64,000 bases of DNA from JAHFPN01 sp963765745 (GCA_963765745.1 CAVXXM010000013.1:124001-188000); one strand, 5' to 3'; shown: positions 40,482 through 49,928, counted from the first letter of the stretch. Program-made: numbers and translations. Notes: generated from the letters alone by a model not told the origin.

Positions 40482-41300
40482 TCAGAGCTGCATGTCGCGC
40501 TCGGTCGGCCGCCAGGCATTGACGCGGCGGTCGATGAACGTAAGCGCCGCGTTGATGACGAGCACCAGCGCGGTCGCGACGACGATGCCGGCGAACACGC
40601 CGGTGGAGTCGAAATTCTGGCGCGAATTTTCGATCATGAAGCCGAGGCCGGCGTCGCCGACCAGAAATTCGCCGATGATCGCGGCGCTGACCGCGCGCGG
40701 CAGCGCGATCTTGAGCGCGGCGAAGAAGAAGGGAATCAGCGAGTTCCAGATCACCTCGCGCGAAATCGCCGCTTCGCTGGCGCCAGCGACGCGGGCCATG
40801 TTGATGAGCCGCCGGTCGACGTTGCGGATGCCGGCGAACACCGCAATGAAGATCGGGTAGAACACGAGCAATCCGACGAGCCAGAGCTTCGGCGCGTCGT
40901 CGATGCCGAACCAGAGGATAAAGAGCGGCACCAGCGCGTATTTCGGGACGCCGACCGAGGCCATGATGTAGGGCTCGATCGCGGCCGTGAGCCGCGGCAT
41001 GCGCCGCAGCACGAAGGGCAACGCCACGCCGAAAAAGCAGCCGATCGCGAAGCCGATCGTCGAGAGCCGGAGCGTCACATAGACGTGCCGGATCAGGACA
41101 CCCGACTGGGTGTCGTCGACGATGCGCCAGAACACCTTGAATGGATCCGCCACATAGATCGGTCCGGCGCGGTCAGCGCCGTATTTCCAGGCGGCGAGCA
41201 ACAGGATCGCGAAGGCGATGCGGCCGGCGATGACTGCGTAGCGCCGCCAATTGACGGGCGTAGGTTCTGCGACTTCGATCGCGCTTTCGTGCAGCGTCAT
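40482..41300 (-). CDS. ABC transporter permease (TauC/SsuC-like), copy 1
   Basis: 272-residue inner-membrane permease of the nitrate/sulfonate/taurine importer group, with six predicted helices. The EAA motif region is ARVAGASEAAISREVIWNSLIPFFFAALKI and appears here in shortened form as RVAGASEAAISREVIWNSL. Typical ends are GEFLVGDAGLGFMIENS and DRRVNAWRP. ATG at 41300 overlaps the stop of the ATPase gene (ATGA). A second permease at 42096 suggests a heterodimeric channel. Confidence 0.92.
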   Translation of the reverse strand: MTLHESAIEVAEPTPVNWRRYAVIAGRIAFAILLLAAWKYGADRAGPIYVADPFKVFWRIVDDTQSGVLIRHVYVTLRLSTIGFAIGCFFGVALPFVLRRMPRLTAAIEPYIMASVGVPKYALVPLFILWFGIDDAPKLWLVGLLVFYPIFIAVFAGIRNVDRRLINMARVAGASEAAISREVIWNSLIPFFFAALKIALPRAVSAAIIGEFLVGDAGLGFMIENSRQNFDSTGVFAGIVVATALVLVINAALTFIDRRVNAWRPTERDMQL

Positions 41301-42093
41301 TGCACCTGCGCCCTGATGCGCTGATAGAGCTCGGCGAAGCCGGGCGCAGTCATGATGCCGCGGATGTCGCGCGGGCGCGGGATCGTGATCTTGTGCTCGC
41401 CGGCGATATGCGCTGGCGCCCGCGTCAGCACCAGCGTGCGGTCGCCGAGCGCGATCGCCTCGGCGATGTCGTGGGTGACGAAGATGATGGTCTTGCGGCC
41501 GAGGTTCCAGAGCCGCAAGAGATCCTCCTGCAGCTGCATCCGGGTTTGCGCATCGAGCGCGCCGAACGGCTCGTCCATCAGGATCACCGGCGGATCGTAA
41601 ACCAGCGTGCGGATCAGCGAGGTGCGCTTGCGCATGCCGCCGGACAGCTCGTGCGGATAATGGTTCTCGAAACCTCCGAGCCCGACGGCGCGGATCAGCG
41701 TCTCGGCACGCGCCCGGGTCTCGTCGTTCAGCCGGTGCTGGACATGGAGCGGGAACAGCACGTTCTGCAGCGTCGTGCGCCACGGCAGGAGATTGTCCTC
41801 CTGCGTCACGTAGCCGATCTTGCAGGAGAGTCCCGGGATTGAGCGCCTTGGGATCGCTGAGCGGCGCGGCATGCGACTGGAAGCGCACGATCGCCGCCGC
41901 TCGCGGTGTCGATCTGGGCAAGCATGTTCAAGAGCGTGGTCTTGCCCGAGCCCGAGGGGCCGATGATGGTGAGAAACTCGCCCTCGTTCACCGAGAAGCT
42001 CAAGTCCTGGATCACCGCCTGCGACGGGTCGCGGCCGGCGCGGGTCGCGAAGCGCTTGCTGAGATCGATGACTTCGAGGAGCGGCTGCGCCAT
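41297..42093 (-). CDS. ABC transporter ATP-binding protein (TauB/SsuB-like; two frameshifts)
   Basis: ATPase of about 265 residues. It opens MAQPLLEVIDLSKRF with Walker A GPSGSGKTT. Near 41900 the frame changes to VRFQSHAAPLSDPKALNPG, and near 41835 it changes again to CKIGYVTQEDNLLPWRTTLQ (the Q-loop region). The signature is LSGGMRKRTSLIRTL, Walker B is VILMDEPFGALD and the switch His is in VTHDIAEA. It lies between the two permease genes. The GYVTQEDNLLPW type Q-loop is typical of nitrate/sulfonate/hydroxymethylpyrimidine importers. Confidence 0.88.
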
Positions 42094-42095
42094 GG

Positions 42096-42932
42096 TCAGG
42101 TCCCTACCTGCATCGCCGTATCGACCGGCGGGCGCCAGCGCAGCAGCCGCCGCTCGAGCGCGTTGACGATCCAGTTTCCGATGACGACGATGCAAGTGAC
42201 CGCAGTGAGCGCGACGAACACGCCGATGGTGTCGAAATTCATCGCACTGAGCTGAATCAGATAGCCGAGCCCGCGATTGGAGGAAATCAGCTCGGCGATC
42301 ACCGCGCCGCCGATCGAATAGGGCATGGCGATGCGCAGGCCGGTGAAGATGTAGGGCACCGCGCCGGGGAACACGATGTGGCGCGCCACGTCGCGCTCGT
42401 TGGCGCCGACCACCTGCGCCATTTGCACGAGCTTGGCGTCGAGCGCGCGCACGCCGGCGAGCGCGCTGAAATAGACGATGAAGAAGACGGTGATGGCGAC
42501 GAGCGCGATCTTCGATTCGATGCCGATGCCGAACCACAGGATGAAGAGCGGCGCCAGCGCCAGTTTCGGCGCGCCATAGCCGCCGACCATGAACGGATCG
42601 AGGATCGCGGTCATGATCGGCAGGCGCCGCAACAGGAACGGCAACACGATCGCCGGTATCGCTCCGATCACGAACCCGATCGCGGCCTCCGATGCCGTGT
42701 AGGACGACGTGAAGCAGGAGATCGCCTCTAAACACCCCGTCGAAGAAACGCCTCACCACGCCCCAGGGCGAGCCGATCCAATAGACGCCGAGCCAGAAAC
42801 TGAGCACCTGCCAGATGGCGAACAGCACGACGAGTACGAGCAGCTGATCGCGGTACGCCCACAAAAGCGTTCCGATCCGGTACGCCCAAGGTGCCGGCAC
42901 TGGAAGGTCTGAGTGTCCCCGAGCGTCGCCAT
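42096..42932 (-). CDS. ABC transporter permease (TauC/SsuC-like), copy 2 (two frameshifts)
   Basis: Second permease of the importer. From ATG 42932, preceded by AGAGGAA, a short N-terminus leads after a frame change near 42900 into VPAPWAYRIGTLLWAYRDQL and the first membrane helix; a GTG at 42900 is the alternative start. Near 42680-42700 the frame changes again, then continues IGAIPAIVLPFLLRRLPIM, APLFILWFGIGIESKIAL and QVVGANERDVARHIVFPGAV, ending ERRLLRWRPPVDTAM. It starts the operon permease-ATPase-permease and is divergent from the receptor at 43113. Confidence 0.83.
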
Positions 42933-43112
42933 TTCCTCTCCGGCTTGCCTCGTTTCCGAGTAAGCGTCTCTAGCACACGTCGCCGTTCACCTTAATGCGA
43001 GGTCGCGACCGGAGCGTCCCACATCGCGGCCCACCGCACCATGCGTGCGTTGTGACATTGGCCGGTTCCTGTAAGATCGCTTCCAACTCAAACGATATGT
43101 CGGGAGGACGAG
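42933..43112. other. Divergent intergenic region of the TauABC/SsuABC-like importer
   Basis: 180 bases without a gene between the permease operon and the receptor gene. A weak promoter-like pair for the receptor is TTGTGA (43050-43055), 16-bp spacer, TAAGAT (43072-43077). I see no strong palindrome. Confidence 0.3.
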
Positions 43113-44125
43113 ATGTTCAAATGGCGAAACCGGGCGGCGGCGGCCCTACTGGGGCTTGCGACCGCGCTCAGCCCCACTGCTCGGCAAGAGTCAGGAGATC
43201 GAGGTGATCTTTGCGATCCCGGCCCTGACGCTGACCTTCACCTCCCACTTCGTTGCCGAGGACGCCGGCTTCTTCAAGAAGGAAGGCCTGAAGGTAAATA
43301 CTCGCAATCTCGTGGGCGTGGCCTCGCCGAACGCGGTACTCGCGGGCAGCGCCGACTTCACCTTTGGCACCGGCCCCGTGTTCCTGCGCGCGGCCGCGCA
43401 AGGCCAGAAGTTCCTCGCCATCGCCAACATGGTCGACCGGCCGATGGTCGAGATGGTGCTGCGCAAGGACGTGGCCGACCGGCTCGGCATCACCGCGCAG
43501 ACGCCGATCCCCGAGCGCGCCAAGAAGCTGAAGGGCCTCACCATCGCCGTGCAGGGCGTCGGCAGCATCGTGCACGCCTGGGAACGCTATGTCGTCGCCA
43601 CGGGCGGGCTCGACGTCGAGAAGGACGTCCGCATCGCGCCGATGGATCCGCCGGCCATGTTGCCGGCGCTCATGAACAAGGCGGTCGACGGCTACACCAC
43701 CTCCATGCCGTTCACCACCGCGGCGGTGATCAAGGGCGACGCCATCATGCTGGCGAGTTCGGTCACCGACGCGCCCGAGCTGGTCCCGTTCGCCTATGGC
43801 CTGATCTACACGCTGCCCAAGACCTGCGTCGAAAAGCGCGAGATGTGCGCGCGCATGGCGCGCGCCTATGCCGGCGCCGCCAAGTTCATCCAGGAGAAGC
43901 CGGGCGAGACGTTCGAGATCCTGAAGAAGCGTTTCCCGAACATGGACCCCGCGCTGCTGGCGGAAGCCTGGAAGCGCACGCAGACTCGCGCACGCCAAGG
44001 ACATTCGGGTCACCATCCCGCAGCTCGAAAACTCGCAGAAGGTGAGCCTCGTCGCAAAGCTTCTCGACCCCAAGGACGCGTTGAAGAGCTATGACGGGCT
44101 CTATACCGACGAGTTCCTGAAGTAA
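43113..44125 (+). CDS. ABC transporter substrate-binding protein (NMT1/SsuA-like; two frameshifts)
   Basis: Periplasmic receptor for the adjacent TauABC/SsuABC-like importer. ATG at 43113 with CGGGAGGACG upstream. The signal peptide MFKWRNRAAAALLGLATAL is followed by a frame change near 43180-43195, then EIEVIFAIPALTLTFTSHFV, EDAGFFKKEGLKVNTRNL and GSADFTFGTGPVFLRAAA, the usual NMT1/THI5-like features. A second change near 43985 leads to LAHAKDIRVTIPQLENSQ and ends DGLYTDEFLK with TAA at 44125. About 337 residues. Ligands in this family include sulfonates, nitrate, aromatic acids and pyrimidines. Confidence 0.87.
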
Positions 44126-44147
44126 GCGCTCCGACACGAAGAACAGG

Positions 44148-44185
44148 AAGCCCGGCGCGGGAAAAATCCGCCGCCGGGCTTTTTC
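44148..44185 (+). terminator. Rho-independent terminator after the NMT1-like receptor gene
   Basis: 10-bp perfect stem AAGCCCGGCG/CGCCGGGCTT with a 14-nt loop, followed by TTTTTC at 44180-44185. It starts 23 nt after the stop codon. The best canonical terminator in the window. Confidence 0.85.
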
Positions 44186-44278
44186 TTTCAGAAGCGGCGC
44201 CGCCCGGCATTCGTGTGCCGCCATTGTACAGAAGCGGCGCCAAGCTCCGGAAGCTTCGGCTACGCCTGCCTTGCTAGC

Positions 44279-45598
44279 TCAATTCATCGTATTGGGCAGC
44301 CAGACGAAATCTGCGGGAAGGCGATCAAGAGCGTCATGATGACCACCTCGCAGCCGAGGAACCAGAAGCAGCCCCTGAAGATCGTTTCCAGCGGGATCGA
44401 ATCGCCGACCACGTTCTTCACGACATAGACGTTGAACCCGACCGGCGGCGTCAGCAGGCCGATGCCGATGTACTTGACCACCAGCACGCCGAACCAGACG
44501 AGATCGAGCTTGAGCGCGGCGAACATCGGCACGAACACCGGGATCGTGAGCAGGATCATGCCGAGCGGATCGAGGAACATGCCGAGGATGATGTAGATGA
44601 TCGAGACGGCGATCACCAGCAGCAGCGGATCGATCGCCCAGCTCCCGATCAGCGTCGATGAACATGTCGGCGGTGCCGGCAAGCGCCAGGAACTTGGTGT
44701 AGATCACCGCGCCGATGCCGACGAAGAACAGCTGCGCGGTCGTCCCGATCGCATCCTTGAAGCTGTCGACGAACCCGGCCCAACTCAGCTTGCGCTGCAC
44801 GAGGCCGATCACGACGGCAAGCAGCGCGCCGGCGGCGCCGCCCTCGGTCGGCGTGACCACGCCGGCGTAGAGGCCGCCGATGACGCCGAGGATCAGCACG
44901 ATGCATCGGCCAAACCTCGGCGAGCGAGGCCCAGCGCTCGCGCCAAAGCGCCGCGCGGTCCTCGAACACGACCCGCGGGCCGAACGAGGGATCGAGCCAG
45001 CAGCGGACCAGGATCATGATCATGTAGACCGCGGCCGTCAGAATGCCGGGAAGTATCCCGGCGATCAGCAGCTTGACGATCGAGACCTCGGCGAAAATCC
45101 CGTAGATCACGAACGCGATGCTCGGCGGAATCAGCGCATCGAGCGTGCCGCCGCTGGCGCAGACGCCGGTGGCGAGGCCCTTGTCGTATTTGTGCTTCAA
45201 CATTTCCGGGATGGCGAGGCGCGCCATCACGGCGGCGGCGGCGACGCTCGATCCGCGAGGCCGCGCCGAAGCCGGCGCAGGCCCAGTTGGTGGCGACCGC
45301 AAGCCCGCCGGGCATCCCGCCGAACCATGCGACGGCCGCGCGGAACAGCGCGGTGCCGATGCCGGAATTGCCGGCGATCGCGCCCATCAGCAGGAACATC
45401 GGGATCGCCGAAAGATCCCAGTTGGCGGCGAAGACGAACGGCGTATCGCGCAGCACGCTCAGCGCCACGTCGACATTGCGCAGATACCAGAACCCGGCAA
45501 ACGCGACCGAGCCCATCGCAACGCCGATCGGCACGCGCAGACCGATCAGCGCCAGAATGCAGGCCGAGACTGGTGAGCGAGACGTAGAGCGTGCTCAT
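44279..45598 (-). CDS. dctM: TRAP transporter large membrane subunit DctM (four or more frameshifts)
   Basis: Permease of a tripartite ATP-independent periplasmic transporter. Start ATG 45598 (MSTLYVSLTSLG), then LALIGLRVPIGVAMGSVAFA after a frame change near 45555. AIPMFLLMGAIAGNSGIG and GMPGGLAVATNWACAGFGA are followed by changes near 45250, SVAAAAVMARLAIPEMLKHK, then GTLDALIPPSIAFVIYGIFA. Further changes occur near 44900 (LILGVIGGLYAGVVTPTEGG) and 44650 (DPLLLVIAVSIIYIILGMFL), and the gene ends LPNTMN with TGA at 44279. About 430 residues, the normal DctM length. The VTPTEGGAAGA segment is the DctM hallmark. Despite the many breaks no conserved segment is missing. Confidence 0.88.
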
Positions 45599-45600
45599 AT

Positions 45601-46132
45601 TCACGGTCACCCTGCCGCATCCGCGGTCGAACCCGCGGTGCAATGTCCGACGCCAGATGCGCAGGATCAGATAGAGGGCCATCAAGCCCGCCGACAATCG
45701 GCAGCATCCACCGGCTCGGCCATATCGGGATGAAGCCGCCGGCGGCCTCCCACACCTCGCCGGCACGGGTCTGTTGAACCGCCCGGTGGAAGGTCTGCCA
45801 GGTGAACACCGACACATAGAGGAGCATGAACAGCTTGACGCACGATCTCGAGCCAGATAGCCGAAGCGCGCCGTGCCGATCCGCTCGAATACGCCGGCGA
45901 CGATGTGATTGTCGGTGCGCGTGATCCAGGCCCAGGGGAGATAGGCGCACGGCGACCATGTACCAGCCGGCGACGATTTCCGTCGTGCCGGAGAGCGGAC
46001 GGTTGAACACGGTGCGGCCGGTCACGTCGACGCTGACGTGCACCATCATCAGGAAGCCGGCGATCAAGCCGAGCCACAGCAGGACGTTGATCGGATCTCG
46101 AGCCACTCAAGCAGTCGGTCGACGAGTTTCAC
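45601..46132 (-). CDS. dctQ: TRAP transporter small membrane subunit DctQ (several frameshifts)
   Basis: Four-helix subunit of the TRAP permease, about 175 residues. A GTG at 46132 after GGGGGATAT gives KLVDRLLEWLE, and the next frame continues DPINVLLWLGLIAGFLMMVH with VDVTGRTVFNRPLSGTTEIV. The GRTVFN-x-PLSGTTE segment is the DctQ signature. Later pieces are VKLFMLLYVSVFTWQTFHRA, IPIWPSRWMLPIVGG and LMALYLILRIWRRTLHRGF. At least three indels occur, and the exact 3-prime end (near 45601-45609) is uncertain. Lies directly before dctM. Confidence 0.78.
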
Positions 46133-46206
46133 GCATATCCCCCTGCGCCCATAAGCGAATGCAAGCTAGCTCACATCGCGCTTCGGCTTCACGGACAATT
46201 GGTAGC

Positions 46207-46242
46207 ACCGGGGCCGCCGGCGTTGAGTCCGGCGGCCCCGGT
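46207..46242. terminator. Strong hairpin between dctP copy 1 and dctQ
   Basis: Perfect 14-bp stem beginning ACCGGGGCCGCCGG with an 8-nt loop, 14 nt after the receptor stop (minus strand). There is no U-tract. Likely an attenuating or mRNA-protecting hairpin that keeps receptor mRNA above permease mRNA. Confidence 0.6.
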
Positions 46243-46255
46243 ACGTTCATCGGTC

Positions 46256-47386
46256 TCAGAACTTCGCGTAGTCGAACTTGTCGTAGACCTCGCGCATCAA
46301 CGCGTCGCGCATCTTGTTGACGTCGCGGCCGATGTCCTTGGACAGGACCTTCCACTTCTCCTGCGCCTTCAGATAGGAGGCCATGATCGCCTCGGCGTTC
46401 TTCACGCCGAACTTCTTTGCGTTCTCGATATTGATGGCCCGCTGCTTCGGAGCGAATGCGGCGATCACGTCATCCACTTCCTTGCTGCCGGGATTAAGCG
46501 CGATGCCCTTCTTCTTCGCTTCGTCGAGCACCCGCTCGCCTTCCAGGATGAAGGTGTTGATCGCCTGCATGCGCGCTGGCCAGCGCGGCGCCGCGCACCA
46601 CCGCCTTCTTCTCATCGGGCGTGAGGCTCAGCCAAGTCTTGCGGCTGAGATAGAGCGCCATGGCCGGCCCGCCGATGCCCATCGGATGCATGAACGACGG
46701 ACTTGGTGACGTCCATGTAGCCGAAGCCCTCGAGCCACTGCGGATCGCCGTGCACGCAATCGATGGTGCCGCGCTGCAGCGCGGTCGTGGCCGAAGCCGG
46801 ATCCATGGCGACGGGGACGGCGCCGAGCGCTTCCATCAAGGCGACGCCGCCGCCGGAAGCGCGAACGCGCTTGCCCTTGAGGTCGGCGAGCGACTTCACG
46901 TTGTCCCGGCACATCGGCATATAGGCCGAGGCGGTGAAGCCGCCGAGCGGCAAGGCGTTCAGCGCCTTGTGCTCGTCGAGACATTCCTGGCAGTGCAGGA
47001 TCGCGGTTTCGACCGCGGCCGCGGTCGCCGCCACCACGTCGTTACCCCAGACGTGGGTGCTGAAGATCATGTTGGTGGCCGGCTGCAGATTCGGCACATA
47101 GGGCGCGATGCCGAGGCCGGCGTCGGCGAGGCCGTCCTTGACGCCCGGCACGGTGCCGCGCGCGTCGAGCAGCGAGCCGCCGGCGATCAGCTTGAACGTG
47201 ATGCGAGCCCTTGGTGTCCTGCTTGATCTGTTCGAACACGGCGGGAAGCGTCTTGGTGTTGAACGCGTCGCGCGGCGGCGTCCAGGAGCCATAGGTGAGT
47301 TCGCGGGCTTGCGCGCCGCTCGCCAGCACGGTCGCGCACAGGATAGCGGCGGCAGTCAGAATCGACACACGGTTTTCGGTGTTCAT
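46256..47386 (-). CDS. dctP: TRAP transporter substrate-binding protein DctP, copy 1 (about three frameshifts)
   Basis: Periplasmic receptor of ~376 residues. MNTENRVSILTAAAILCATV starts a signal peptide ending near residue 27 (SGAQA), then ELTYGSWTPPRDAFNTK. Frame changes occur near 47205 (to ITFKLIAGGSLLDARGTVPG), near 46690 (to MGIGGPAMALYLSRKTWLSL) and near 46580 (to MQAINTFILEGERVLDEAKK). It ends KMRDALMREVYDKFDYAKF with TGA at 46256. It shares four cysteines with copy 2: CQEC, then MCRD and IDCVHG. Upstream in the operon is the paralogous intact copy 2. Confidence 0.87.
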
Positions 47387-47405
47387 GCCATCCCTCCCAA
47401 TGGCA

Positions 47406-47431
47406 CCAGACCGGGAGCATGCCCGGTCTGG
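47406..47431. terminator. Hairpin between the two dctP genes
   Basis: Perfect 10-bp stem CCAGACCGGG/CCCGGTCTGG with a 6-nt loop between the stop of dctP copy 2 and the start of copy 1. The U-tract (CGATTTTTTC) lies on the plus-strand side only, so as a minus-strand terminator it is weak. Confidence 0.5.
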
Positions 47432-47455
47432 CGCGATTTTTTCTGCGTTACGCGA

Positions 47456-48592
47456 TCAGAGCTTGTTGATGTCGATCTTGGAGTAGATTTCGCGGTTCAG
47501 GACCGCGGTGAACTTGTCGATGTCGCGGCCGATGTCCTTCGACAGCGCCCGCCACTTCTTGTCGAGGAGCCGCTCGTAGGTGTCGATGATCTTCTCCGGA
47601 TCCTTCACACCGAAGCCCTTCGCCGTGGCGATGTTACCGTCACGCTGGGTCTTCTTGTAGGCCTCACCGATCTTTGCGAACTCGGGCCCGACCTTGATGA
47701 GCTGCACGCCCTTTTCCTTGATCATCTGCTGCAGGCTCTGCTCGGAGGAGACGAGGAAGTAGTCGATCGCGATCTTGGCGCTCATCCACGCCGCCCACTT
47801 CACGTGGACCTTCTTCTGTTCGGGCGTGAACTTGTTCCAGGCGTCGCGGTTCATCATCCAACCGATCGCCGGGCCGGAAAGGCCGAGCGGATAGTCGATG
47901 ACGTACTTGGCTACGTCGGCATAGCCGAAGGTGCGGTTCCAGTCGGCGATGCCATGCTGACAATCGATGCCGCCGCGCTGCAGCAGACCGACCGCCTCGA
48001 CCAGCGTGGCGCCCACCGGCACCATGCCGGCGGCCTTCAGCAGCTCGGCGTTGCCGCCAGTGGCGCGGACACGCTTGCCCTTGAGGTCGGCGACCGTCTT
48101 GTACGGCTCGCGGCAAGTCAGAAGGTAGGCCGAGCTGGTCCAGCCGCCGAGCGGAACGGAATTGAGCGCCCTGAACTCCTCCAGGCACGACGGGCAGTTC
48201 AAGTAGAACGTCTCCATCGCAGCGCCGGTCGCCGCGACCACGTCGTTATGGTCGAGGATGACCGTCGTGTAGATCGCGCCGAGCGACGGCACCAGGTTCG
48301 GGACATAGGTCGCGATCGCGAGCCCGCCCTGCATGAGATTGTCTTTGACCGCCGTGAAGGTGCTCTTGCCGTCGGCGAGCTGGCCGCCGGCGATCAGTTT
48401 CCACTTGATGGCGCCGTTGGTCTCCTTCGCGATCTGCTCCATGACATACGGCATCACCTGGGCGTTCTGGTACTCGCGCGGCGGCGTCCAGTTGCCGTAG
48501 ATCAGTTCTTGTTGAGCCGAGACCGGCTGGGCCGCGAGCAGTGCGACCGCCATTGCCGCAGCTGCGATCGGCGCAAAGCGATTGATGTTCAT
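47456..48592 (-). CDS. dctP: TRAP transporter substrate-binding protein DctP, copy 2
   Basis: Intact 378-residue periplasmic receptor. Signal peptide ends near residue 26 (QPVSA). Mature start ELIYGNWTPPREYQNAQVMP, then IKWKLIAGGQLADGKSTFTA. The DctP ligand region with the conserved Arg is LKGKRVRATGGNAELL, where Arg would clamp the ligand carboxylate. It carries C133 and C136 (NCPSC), C160 (LLTCRE) and C211 (IDCQHG), which are also present in copy 1. ATG has GGAGGAAT upstream. Together the genes form dctP2-dctP1-dctQ-dctM. Confidence 0.93.
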   Translation of the reverse strand: MNINRFAPIAAAAMAVALLAAQPVSAQQELIYGNWTPPREYQNAQVMPYVMEQIAKETNGAIKWKLIAGGQLADGKSTFTAVKDNLMQGGLAIATYVPNLVPSLGAIYTTVILDHNDVVAATGAAMETFYLNCPSCLEEFRALNSVPLGGWTSSAYLLTCREPYKTVADLKGKRVRATGGNAELLKAAGMVPVGATLVEAVGLLQRGGIDCQHGIADWNRTFGYADVAKYVIDYPLGLSGPAIGWMMNRDAWNKFTPEQKKVHVKWAAWMSAKIAIDYFLVSSEQSLQQMIKEKGVQLIKVGPEFAKIGEAYKKTQRDGNIATAKGFGVKDPEKIIDTYERLLDKKWRALSKDIGRDIDKFTAVLNREIYSKIDINKL

Positions 48593-48771
48593 CGAAGCAT
48601 TCCTCCCTGTCCTCGTTCCGTTGATGAGCGGTCGCTTATGTAGCGGCGACCTTGTGAGAAGCCTGGCTGGAGGCCCCGCTTCCCAAATTGGTTATAGAGG
48701 CTACCAGTTCGCCCGCCCACTTATCAATCTATGGAGCCCAGCCGGTACATCGCGCCTGTTCTGTAGAGTGG

Positions 48772-48804
48772 GCAGCGGACCCCCGGGATTGGCCGGGGCG
48801 CTGC
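48772..48804. terminator. Hairpin downstream of the MetE-like gene 1
   Basis: Two stacked stems, GCAGCG/CGCTGC outside and CCCCGG/CCGGGG inside, with a 3-nt bulge and 6-nt loop, 17 nt after the minus-strand stop at 48821. No U-tract. It probably separates the NRPS operon from the TRAP operon. The rest of 48593-48820 shows no gene. Confidence 0.5.
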
Positions 48805-48820
48805 GATGCAGCCCGAACCC

Positions 48821-49924
48821 TCAGCCCCAGATTTCGTGCGCGGTCTCGACCACGAGCCTGAGCTTGGCGATCTCGTCGTCGATCGTGAGCGCATTGCCCT
48901 CGGCGGTGGAGGCGAAACCGCATTGCGGGCTCAGGCAAAGCTGCTCCAGGGGGACGTACTTCGCGGCTGCGTCAATGCGCCGCTTCAGCTCGTCCTTCCT
49001 CTCGAGCGCGGGCCGTTTGGTGGTGACGATGCCGAGCACGACCATCTTGCCTTTGGGCACGAAGCGCAGCGGCTCGAAACCGCCGGAGCGTTCATCATCG
49101 AATTCGAGGAAGAAGCCATCGACCGCGAGCTGGCTGAACAGCGCCTCGGCGACGTGCTCGTAGCTGCCCTCGGCCATCCAGCCGGACTTGAAATTGCCGC
49201 GGCACAGATGCGTGCAGATGGTCATGCCCGGCGGCTTGCTGGCGATCGAAGCGTTGAACAGCTTGATGTAGCTGAGGTGCATAGTCTCCGCGCCCTCGCC
49301 GATCATCGCGCGGCGCTTGGGATCGTTGAGGAAGGCGAGACTGGTGTCGTCCAGCTGCAAATAGGTGCAGCCGAGCTTGGCGAGGCCCGCAATCTCGCGC
49401 CGATAGACGCGGGCAAGGTCCTCGAAGAAGACCTCAATGTCGGGATAGACGTTGCGATCGATGCCTCTTCCGGCCGGGTAATGCATCATGCTCGGCGAGG
49501 GGATGGTTTGCTTCGCGGTGGCCCGGGTCGCAGATTTCAGGAAGCTGAAATCCTCGCCGAAGATCGTTTCCTTGAGCGAGAGCCGGTCGTCGATCGTGTA
49601 CTCGACGAACGACCAGTCGATATTGCCGCCGTCGCTCTTGAAGGGAACCTTGATGACGGTGTCGAGCTTCTTCACGCCGCCGAGCGAATATTTGAAGTCG
49701 ATCACCCAGTCGGTGCGGCGATACTCGCCGTCGGTGACGCCCTGCAGGCCGATGTCTTCCTGCATTTTCACCGTCTTGCGGATCGCCTCATCCTCGACGC
49801 GACGAAGCTCGGCCGCCGAGATGCGCCCCGCCAAGCGATCGGCGCGGGCCGCCAATAATTCCTTGGGCCGCAGCAGACTGCCGACGTGATCGGCGCGGAA
49901 CGGCGGCTTGATGCGGGCGGGCAT
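48821..49924 (-). CDS. MetE-like (cobalamin-independent methionine synthase C-terminal domain) protein 1
   Basis: 367-residue protein of the UROD/MetE-like barrel superfamily, only the catalytic half of MetE. The four MetE zinc ligands are all in place: H239 and C241 (THLCRG), E274 (FFLEFDD) and C335 (LSPQCGF). N-terminal PPFRADHVGSLLRP is the mark of these short homologues. The family transfers alkyl groups to a thiol (methionine synthase, epoxyalkane:CoM transferase). No MetE N-terminal half or folate-binding region exists, so a small-molecule thiol and a different methyl or alkyl donor are likely. Its ATG lies 4 nt after the Bug receptor stop, so it is the third gene of the NRPS operon. 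Paralogue at 62463. Confidence 0.85.
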   Translation of the reverse strand: MPARIKPPFRADHVGSLLRPKELLAARADRLAGRISAAELRRVEDEAIRKTVKMQEDIGLQGVTDGEYRRTDWVIDFKYSLGGVKKLDTVIKVPFKSDGGNIDWSFVEYTIDDRLSLKETIFGEDFSFLKSATRATAKQTIPSPSMMHYPAGRGIDRNVYPDIEVFFEDLARVYRREIAGLAKLGCTYLQLDDTSLAFLNDPKRRAMIGEGAETMHLSYIKLFNASIASKPPGMTICTHLCRGNFKSGWMAEGSYEHVAEALFSQLAVDGFFLEFDDERSGGFEPLRFVPKGKMVVLGIVTTKRPALERKDELKRRIDAAAKYVPLEQLCLSPQCGFASTAEGNALTIDDEIAKLRLVVETAHEIWG

Positions 49925-49928
49925 GCAG

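Noticed and set aside
46107..46355. Short minus-strand frame beginning at the dctP/dctQ boundary
   Set aside because: It mixes a reading of the dctP C-terminus with the hairpin; not a gene.
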